A stretch of DNA of 10,450 nt, from contig PLFA01000137.1 of the NCBI GenBank assembly GCA_003136615.1, positions 5,251 to 15,700 of the forward strand, written 5' to 3'. Every line of letters starts with the position of its first letter. Position 1 is the stretch's first letter. The position numbers were made by a program, and so were the translations under genes. This stretch comes from Caulobacteraceae bacterium. Its GTDB lineage: Bacteria; Pseudomonadota; Alphaproteobacteria; Caulobacterales; Caulobacteraceae. Below the pieces are notes generated by a model. It worked only from the letters and a program-made list of their open reading frames with translations, made no database searches and had not been told where the DNA came from. Shown here one piece after another: positions 6,440-10,450 of the stretch.

Positions 6440-7349
6440 GGCCCGGGCTCGCCACGGGGGCGGGGGCCGCGAAGGCGCGCCAGATCAGCCAGGCCCCGGC
6501 GATGATCATGGGAACTGAAAGGAGCGTGCCCACCGTCAGGCCCAGCGGCAGGTCCCGCAGACCTTCGTCGGGCATACGCACCCGCTCCAGGACGGTCCGG
6601 AAAACCCCATAGGAGAGCAGAAAAAGCCCGGTCACGGCGCCGGACCGTTCCAGCCAGCGCCAACGGTGCGTGGCCAAGCGCAGGATAAGAAACATGACCA
6701 GACCTTCGAGGCCCGCCTCATAGAGCTGGCTGGGATGGCGCGGCAGGGGGCCGGCGACGCATTGGCCCAGCGCGTCCGTGGCGAGATGCCGACCGCAGAA
6801 CACCATGCCCCATGGCACGGTCGTCACCCGCCCCCAGAGTTCGCCATTGATGAAATTGGCGATCCGCCCAAAGCCCAAGCCAATCGGAACGGCCGGGGCG
6901 ACGAGATCGGCCAGCCGCAAGAGGTTCATCCCCTGCGCCCGCGCGAAGGCGATGAGGGCGATGGTGACGCCGATCGCGCCGCCATGAAAGCTCATCCCCC
7001 CATGCCAGATCCGGATCACCTCCAGAGGGTCGCTGGCCAGGGTCTCGCGGCCCGATGCGAGGGGCAGCATGTAGAAAAGCACATAGCCAAGCCGTCCGCC
7101 GATGATGATGCCCAAGGTGATCCACAGGACCAGATCATCTATTTGTAGCGGCGTGGCCGTGGGGCGCGTGGCTCCCCAGATTCGCGGATTGCGCGCGAGA
7201 CCCGTGGCATAGCGCCAACCCAGCAGGATGCCGGCGATATAGGCCAGGGCGTACCAGCGCACGGAAAAGGGCCCAAGGCCCCAGCCGCCGATCGCGATCC
7301 TGGGCAGGGTGAAGATCTCAGGGGCGATATCGGGATAGGGTATGGCCAT
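6426..7349 (-). CDS. lgt: Prolipoprotein diacylglyceryl transferase
   Basis: 307 residues with about seven membrane segments (near 30-50, 70-95, 120-138, 148-166, 208-226, 238-256 and 268-292). The Lgt signature GRIANFINGELWGR (161-174) is intact and contains the essential Arg and Asn. The HGG block SFHGGAIGV (120-128), HPSQLYEAGLEG (205-216), and FRTVLERVRMPDEG (250-263) with its conserved Arg/Glu are also present. Lgt moves diacylglycerol from phosphatidylglycerol to the lipobox cysteine of prolipoproteins in the inner membrane. It is the first step of lipoprotein maturation. The gene heads the lgt - methyltransferase - pgeF operon and is divergent from ubiK. No strong Shine-Dalgarno precedes the ATG. 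Confidence 0.97.
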   Translation of the reverse strand: MAIPYPDIAPEIFTLPRIAIGGWGLGPFSVRWYALAYIAGILLGWRYATGLARNPRIWGATRPTATPLQIDDLVLWITLGIIIGGRLGYVLFYMLPLASGRETLASDPLEVIRIWHGGMSFHGGAIGVTIALIAFARAQGMNLLRLADLVAPAVPIGLGFGRIANFINGELWGRVTTVPWGMVFCGRHLATDALGQCVAGPLPRHPSQLYEAGLEGLVMFLILRLATHRWRWLERSGAVTGLFLLSYGVFRTVLERVRMPDEGLRDLPLGLTVGTLLSVPMIIAGAWLIWRAFAAPAPVASPGHEPG

Positions 7350-7461
7350 TGGCGCGTTAGTCTCTCGCTTCAGCGCCCATCGTCAACCTCCCAATCCTTA
7401 GCTTGTGCGCCGCGAAAGCGCCGTTCGCCTTGGCGTGAGTTTTCCGATAGAGATGCGAGTC

Positions 7462-7686
7462 ATGCAGACTCAGAACCCGTTTCTCGACGAAATGGCGAAG
7501 CTGGCTCAGGCCGCCGTGGGCGTCGCCCAGTCGGCCGGCGAGGAGGCCAGATCCGCCCTCCGCGCTCAGACAGACAAGTGGGCGGCGGACCTCGATCTGA
7601 TCCGTCGCGAGGAATTCGAGGCCCTCAAGGCCGAGGTGGCCGATCTGCGCGCCCAGATCGCCGCCTTGAAAGGCGCCGCGTCTTAA
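7462..7686 (+). CDS. ubiK: Ubiquinone biosynthesis accessory factor UbiK (BMFP/YqiC family)
   Basis: 74 residues from the ATG at 7462. The start MQTQNPFLDEMAKL matches the usual alphaproteobacterial N-terminus; a GTG at 7405 and an ATG at 7453 lie in frame but would add sequence not typical of the family. The N-terminal part is an amphipathic helix (about 5-35) and the C-terminal part is a coiled coil (REEFEALKAEVADLRAQIAAL, key heptad Leu/Ala from about 48 to 69). UbiK helps the lipid-associated Ubi complex make ubiquinone in Enterobacteria and binds as a trimeric coiled coil. The role here is by homology. It heads a plus-strand run with ybjN, proC and a TetR-fold gene, divergent from lgt. 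Confidence 0.88.
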   Translation: MQTQNPFLDEMAKLAQAAVGVAQSAGEEARSALRAQTDKWAADLDLIRREEFEALKAEVADLRAQIAALKGAAS

Positions 7687-7718
7687 AGCCGCGGATGTCG
7701 TTGTGACAGGTTTCAGGA

Positions 7719-7733
7719 GGATTTTGAAAATCC
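7719..7733. repeat. 15-base inverted repeat between the Shine-Dalgarno and the ybjN start
   Basis: GGATTTT-G-AAAATCC is a perfect palindrome ending at the base before the ATG. As RNA it can form a six-pair hairpin with a three-base loop. The first GG is also the end of the AGGAGG ribosome site (7715-7720). It may tune translation or be a DNA-binding site; the pairing is visible and the role is inference. Confidence 0.6.
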
Positions 7734-8243
7734 ATGGATAGCGCTCAGCCGGAAGAAGATGACACCCTCATCACGCTCGACCCCCTCGACGTCGTGGAGC
7801 GGGTGCTGTCGGCCGAAAATCTCACCTTCGAGCGCACCGAGGACGGCGATCTCGCCTTCGCCCTGAGCGGCGACTGGAAAGACTATGAGCTCTGGTTCGC
7901 TTGGCGGCCGGAGGCTGATTGCCTGCAGCTTTGCCTCTCCATCGACATGCGCGCCGCGAGCGAGCGGAGAGACGCCGCCCACGCCCTGATCAATCTGATC
8001 AATCAGCGAGTCTGGCTCGGCCATTTCGAGGTCTGGGCGGACGAGGGCGAGGTTGTGTTCCGCCACGCCATGGCGCTGCCGGACGCCGAGCGGCCCAGCA
8101 TGGCCCAGGCCGCTTCGATGATCGACGCGGCGGTGGAGGCGGCGGACAGGTTCTATCCGGCCTTTGATTTCCTGATCTCAGGCGGCAAATCGCCGGAAGA
8201 CGCCATGACAGCCTGCATGTTCGAGACCGCCGGTCAGGCCTGA
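7734..8243 (+). CDS. YbjN domain-containing protein
   Basis: 169 residues. The YbjN fold is suggested by the N-terminal helix (LDPLDVVERVLSAENL), then beta-strands carrying the W-x-x-Y-x-LWFAWRPEADCLQLCLSI core (about 47-70), and the helix HALINLINQRVWLGHFEVW (82-100, key Asn/Leu/Trp), a common pattern in alphaproteobacterial members. The family is linked in Enterobacteria to stress and motility regulation, and in many genomes it sits beside proC. Its molecular action is unknown. AGGAGG (7715-7720) is 13 bases before the ATG, longer than usual, with an inverted repeat filling the gap. It lies 47 bases after ubiK and 40 bases before proC, so it is probably co-transcribed. Confidence 0.85.
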   Translation: MDSAQPEEDDTLITLDPLDVVERVLSAENLTFERTEDGDLAFALSGDWKDYELWFAWRPEADCLQLCLSIDMRAASERRDAAHALINLINQRVWLGHFEVWADEGEVVFRHAMALPDAERPSMAQAASMIDAAVEAADRFYPAFDFLISGGKSPEDAMTACMFETAGQA

Positions 8244-8283
8244 TTCCGCCCAAGTTTGGCTGTGCCGGCGTGACGCCTTCGCC

Positions 8284-9102
8284 ATGACCTTGATCGTGGA
8301 CGCCTGTCCTCTACTGCTCCTTGGCGCTGGCCATATGGGCGGGGCGCTGATCGCCGGTTGGCGGCGCGCCGACGTTGTCTCGCCCCGTCAGATCCTCATT
8401 CGCGATCCCCATCCGGGTCAGGCCGCTCTCGCCGCGGGCCAGGTGGGCGCGCGCCTCGATCCATCCGATGGCGATCTGGCGTCGGCGCGCACGGTCATCT
8501 TGGCGCTCAAGCCCCAGATCTGGCGGCCCATCGCCGCCGACATCTCCGCAAGGATCGCGGCGGACGCGGTGGTGATCTCGATCATGGCGGGTGTGACGGC
8601 CGCCGATATAGCCCAGGTCTTTCCGGGCCGGCCGGTCGTTCGCGCCATGCCCAATACCGCCGCGGCGGTCGGCAAGGGCGCCACGGGTGTCTGGTCCGCC
8701 GATCCTGAAGCCCGCGCCAGGGCCCACGCCCTCTTCGCGCCGCTCGGCGCCGTCGCGGATCTCGCCGAGGAAGGCCTGATCCATGCAGTGACCGCCGCCT
8801 CCGGCTCGGCGCCGGCCTATGTCTACGCCCTGGTGGAGGCGCTCCAGCGCGCCGGCGCATCGGCCGGCCTCGCGCCCGAAGCGGCCCGGACCCTGTCACG
8901 CGCGGCCCTGATCGGGGCGGCGGCGTTGCTGGAGGCGAGCGGGGAAGAGGCGGGCGAGCTTCGGCGCCAGGTCACATCCCCCAAAGGCACGACCGAGGCG
9001 GCGTTGGACGTGCTCATCGGAGAAGGCGCCCTTGACGACCTTGTGACGCGGACGGTTCTCGCCGCCCAGGCGAGGTCGCGGCAATTGGGAGGCGAGGCGT
9101 GA
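8284..9102 (+). CDS. proC: Pyrroline-5-carboxylate reductase
   Basis: 272 residues, the normal size. It catalyses the last step of proline synthesis, NADPH-dependent reduction of pyrroline-5-carboxylate, in the cytoplasm. The nucleotide-binding loop GAGHMGGALIAGW (14-26) opens the Rossmann fold. Other ProC landmarks are LALKPQ (73-78), RAMPNTAAAVGKG (120-132), the SGSAPAYVYALVEAL region (173-187) and the VTSPKGTTEAAL signature (230-241) of the C-terminal dimerisation domain. The stop overlaps the start of the next gene by four bases (GTGA), implying translational coupling with the TetR-fold protein. It is downstream of ubiK and the ybjN-domain gene. Confidence 0.96.
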   Translation: MTLIVDACPLLLLGAGHMGGALIAGWRRADVVSPRQILIRDPHPGQAALAAGQVGARLDPSDGDLASARTVILALKPQIWRPIAADISARIAADAVVISIMAGVTAADIAQVFPGRPVVRAMPNTAAAVGKGATGVWSADPEARARAHALFAPLGAVADLAEEGLIHAVTAASGSAPAYVYALVEALQRAGASAGLAPEAARTLSRAALIGAAALLEASGEEAGELRRQVTSPKGTTEAALDVLIGEGALDDLVTRTVLAAQARSRQLGGEA

Positions 9103-9629
9103 GCGTGCAAAGCCAGGTCGCGGCGGACGCTCTGCTGAAACTCGCGGCCGACCGGCCGTGGCGCGAGATCACCCTGCGCGACATCGCAGAGGAAGCTGGG
9201 CTTGATCTCGTGGATCTCTATGGAGATGTCCAATCCAAGACAGACCTTCTGGCGGTGATCTCCAAGGACATGGATCTGGCCGCCCTGCGCACCGCCGCCA
9301 CGCCGTCCGAGGATCCCCACGACCGGCTGTTCGACGCCGTCATGGCGCGGGTGGAAGCCATGGAGCCCCACCGCGCCGCCCTCACCCTCATCGGCCGCGA
9401 GGCGCCGGGGTTCGTCGCCCTTCACTTTCCCTCAACGGCGCGCGCCATCTGGGAAGCCGCGGGCCTCGAAGCCACGCCGCCGCGCATTCTCGTACTCACC
9501 GCCGTCTGGGCCCGCATCGCCCAGGTCTGGCGCGACGACGAAGGCGCGCTCAACCGCACCATGGCCGAGATCGACAAGCGCCTCCGCCAAATGCGCGACG
9601 TGCTGGGGCGGGTGCGGGCAGGGTTCTGA
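9099..9629 (+). CDS. TetR-fold protein (TetR/AcrR-like regulator, possibly COQ9-like)
   Basis: 176 residues from a GTG at 9099 that overlaps the proC stop. The N-terminus (8-54) matches the TetR helix-turn-helix layout: ITLRDIAEEAGL (24-35), then a tyrosine (41) and a SKTDLL segment (46-51) equivalent to the usual SKEALL. The recognition-helix stretch is acidic (DLVDLYGDV, 36-44), unlike typical TetR regulators, which are basic or neutral there. The C-terminal half has RLFDAVMARVEAMEPHRAAL (76-95) and AVWARIAQVWRDD (135-147), followed by LNRTMAEIDKRL, a pattern shared with alphaproteobacterial TetR/COQ9-type proteins. It could be a transcription factor or a ligand- or lipid-binding TetR-fold protein. 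The ubiK gene upstream makes the second option worth noting. I am sure of the fold, not the role. Confidence 0.75.
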   Translation: MSVQSQVAADALLKLAADRPWREITLRDIAEEAGLDLVDLYGDVQSKTDLLAVISKDMDLAALRTAATPSEDPHDRLFDAVMARVEAMEPHRAALTLIGREAPGFVALHFPSTARAIWEAAGLEATPPRILVLTAVWARIAQVWRDDEGALNRTMAEIDKRLRQMRDVLGRVRAGF

Positions 9630-9672
9630 CGGCGGGGCGTCTCGCCTCGCATCCGCAAAATTCCCTTGCTTA

Positions 9673-9701
9673 CGCCGCGATTCTCGCGTTCTTGCGCGGC
9701 G
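9673..9701 (+). repeat. Seven-pair hairpin in the TetR-fold gene / serC gap
   Basis: CGCCGCG (9673-9679) and CGCGGCG (9695-9701) form a perfect seven-pair stem with a 15-base loop, 44 bases after the stop of the TetR-fold gene. No T-run follows on the plus strand, so a terminator is not clear. It may be part of the serC leader or overlap its promoter. Confidence 0.45.
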
Positions 9702-9706
9702 GGCCA

Positions 9707-9747
9707 CGCCCTCCCAACGGGGCGCAGTCCATCTGTAAGGATGGGAG
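9707..9747 (+). promoter_or_regulatory. serC leader RNA (serC motif), two hairpins overlapping the ribosome site
   Basis: Hairpin 1 pairs CGCCC (9707-9711) with GGGCG (9720-9724). Hairpin 2 pairs CCATC (9729-9733) with GATGG (9740-9744), which covers the start of the serC Shine-Dalgarno GGGAG (9743-9747). The loop bases TCCCA (9712-9716) are also complementary to TGGGA (9742-9746). Two hairpins directly upstream of serC match the alphaproteobacterial serC RNA motif as I know it (Rfam family serC, RF00517). I could not align to its model. The motif is thought to control serine synthesis genes in cis. Its mechanism and any ligand are not known to me. Confidence 0.65.
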
Positions 9748-9755
9748 ACATTGCT

Positions 9756-10450
9756 ATGACGACCCTCGTCAAGCCGGCCATGCGCCCGGCCTGCGCCCAG
9801 TTTTCATCCGGGCCTTGCGCCAAGCGACCTGGATGGAGTCCCGAGCATCTCAGATCCGCTGTGTTGGGGCGATCACATCGCTCCAAGCCCGGCAAGGCGC
9901 GCCTTCAGGCGGCCATCGACCAGACCCGCGAGGTGCTGGAGGTTCCGGCTGGCTATCTGATCGGCATCGTGCCGGGCTCGGATACGGGCGCCCTGGAAAT
10001 GGCCCTTTGGTCGCTGCTGGGGCCCAGGCCCGTTCAGCTCCTGGCTTTTGAATCCTTCGGCAAGGATTGGGTGACCGACGTCGTCTCCCAGCTCAAACTT
10101 CCGGCGGAGGTTCTCGACGCGCCTTATGGATCTCTCCCCGATCTGGCCAAGGTCCGCGCCGACGCCGATCTGGTCTTCACCTGGAACGGCACCACCTCGG
10201 GCGTCCGGGTGCCCAACGCGAATTTCATCGACGCTGACCGCGAGGGCCTCACCATCTGCGACGCCACCAGTGCCTGCTTCGCGCAAGGGCTCGACTGGTC
10301 CAAGCTCGATGTCGTGACCTTCTCCTGGCAGAAGGTGCTGGGCGGCGAGGCGGCCCATGGGGTTCTGGTGCTGTCTCCCCGGGCCGTCGCGCGGCTGGAG
10401 AGCCATAAGCCCGCCTGGCCCATGCCAAAGCTCTTCCGCATGACCAAGGG
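9756..10450 (+). CDS. serC: Phosphoserine aminotransferase, 3' end cut by window edge
   Basis: 231 codons are visible from the ATG at 9756, and GGGAG lies 8 bases upstream. The sequence matches the alphaproteobacterial SerC type: FSSGPCAKRPGW (16-27), the LGRSHRSKPGK block (37-47), IGIVPGSDTGALEMALWSLL (69-88), FTWNGTTSGVRVPN (140-153), the TICDATSACFAQ stretch with the PLP-contacting Asp (164-175), and FSWQKVLGGEAAHG (186-199), whose Lys190 is the expected pyridoxal-phosphate anchor. The enzyme converts 3-phosphohydroxypyruvate to phosphoserine in serine synthesis, and family members also serve pyridoxine synthesis. serA often follows it in this group but is outside the window. The C-terminus is not seen. 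Confidence 0.95.
   Translation, partial: MTTLVKPAMRPACAQFSSGPCAKRPGWSPEHLRSAVLGRSHRSKPGKARLQAAIDQTREVLEVPAGYLIGIVPGSDTGALEMALWSLLGPRPVQLLAFESFGKDWVTDVVSQLKLPAEVLDAPYGSLPDLAKVRADADLVFTWNGTTSGVRVPNANFIDADREGLTICDATSACFAQGLDWSKLDVVTFSWQKVLGGEAAHGVLVLSPRAVARLESHKPAWPMPKLFRMTK

Noticed and set aside
5420..6505. Plus-strand frame of 361 codons opposite the methyltransferase gene
   Set aside because: Longer than the real gene it opposes, but has no motifs and begins and ends without regard to gene borders; the MidA/NDUFAF7 motifs on the minus strand are decisive.
9873..10406. Minus-strand frame of 177 codons opposite serC
   Set aside because: Antisense to the conserved SerC motifs, no motif of its own.
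1..10450. Mobile elements, phage genes, CRISPR arrays, defence or toxin-antitoxin systems
   Set aside because: No transposase or integrase motifs, no regularly spaced repeats and no compositional island seen; apart from two unrecognised exported proteins and the ybjN-domain gene, the genes are core families.

Overview
The window is high-GC DNA with long open frames on both strands and alphaproteobacterial gene families and gene order. The ubiK-ybjN-proC run beside lgt, the MidA/NDUFAF7-type methyltransferase, the alphaproteobacterial form of SerC and a serC-type leader RNA all suggest Caulobacterales (a Caulobacter or Phenylobacterium relative). That placement is inferred from protein character, not from a marker gene. 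The content is mostly chromosomal housekeeping. I saw no mobile elements, tRNA or rRNA genes, or CRISPR arrays.

Left part (1-2909, minus strand): the 5' two-thirds or so of a TonB-dependent vitamin B12 receptor gene (btuB), which runs off the left edge. It is preceded by a long leader with a clear cobalamin riboswitch and a plausible promoter. Upstream, in the same direction, lies a gene for an exported protein with proline-rich stretches near both ends and no recognised function. Next (3066-4001, minus) is prs, encoding PRPP synthetase, with several non-consensus residues in otherwise conserved motifs. A small exported protein of unknown function (4179-4571, plus) is divergent from prs.

Middle (4593-7349, minus): a tightly overlapping operon lgt - midA-like methyltransferase - pgeF. 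It covers lipoprotein maturation, a complex I assembly-type protein methyltransferase and a peptidoglycan-editing/laccase-domain protein.

Right part (7462-10450, plus): divergent from lgt is ubiK - ybjN-domain gene - proC - TetR-fold gene. The last two overlap by four bases. After a 126-base gap that holds a structured leader (a match to the serC RNA motif as I know it), serC begins and runs off the right edge.

I do not see a convincing new multi-gene system. The points most worth a second look are RNA-level or single-protein features: a loop-to-Shine-Dalgarno complementarity in the serC leader, Shine-Dalgarno-masking hairpins downstream of the B12 aptamer, a TetR-fold protein with an acidic recognition-helix region, a PRPP synthetase with an altered PRPP loop, and repeat arrays upstream of the proline-rich exported protein.
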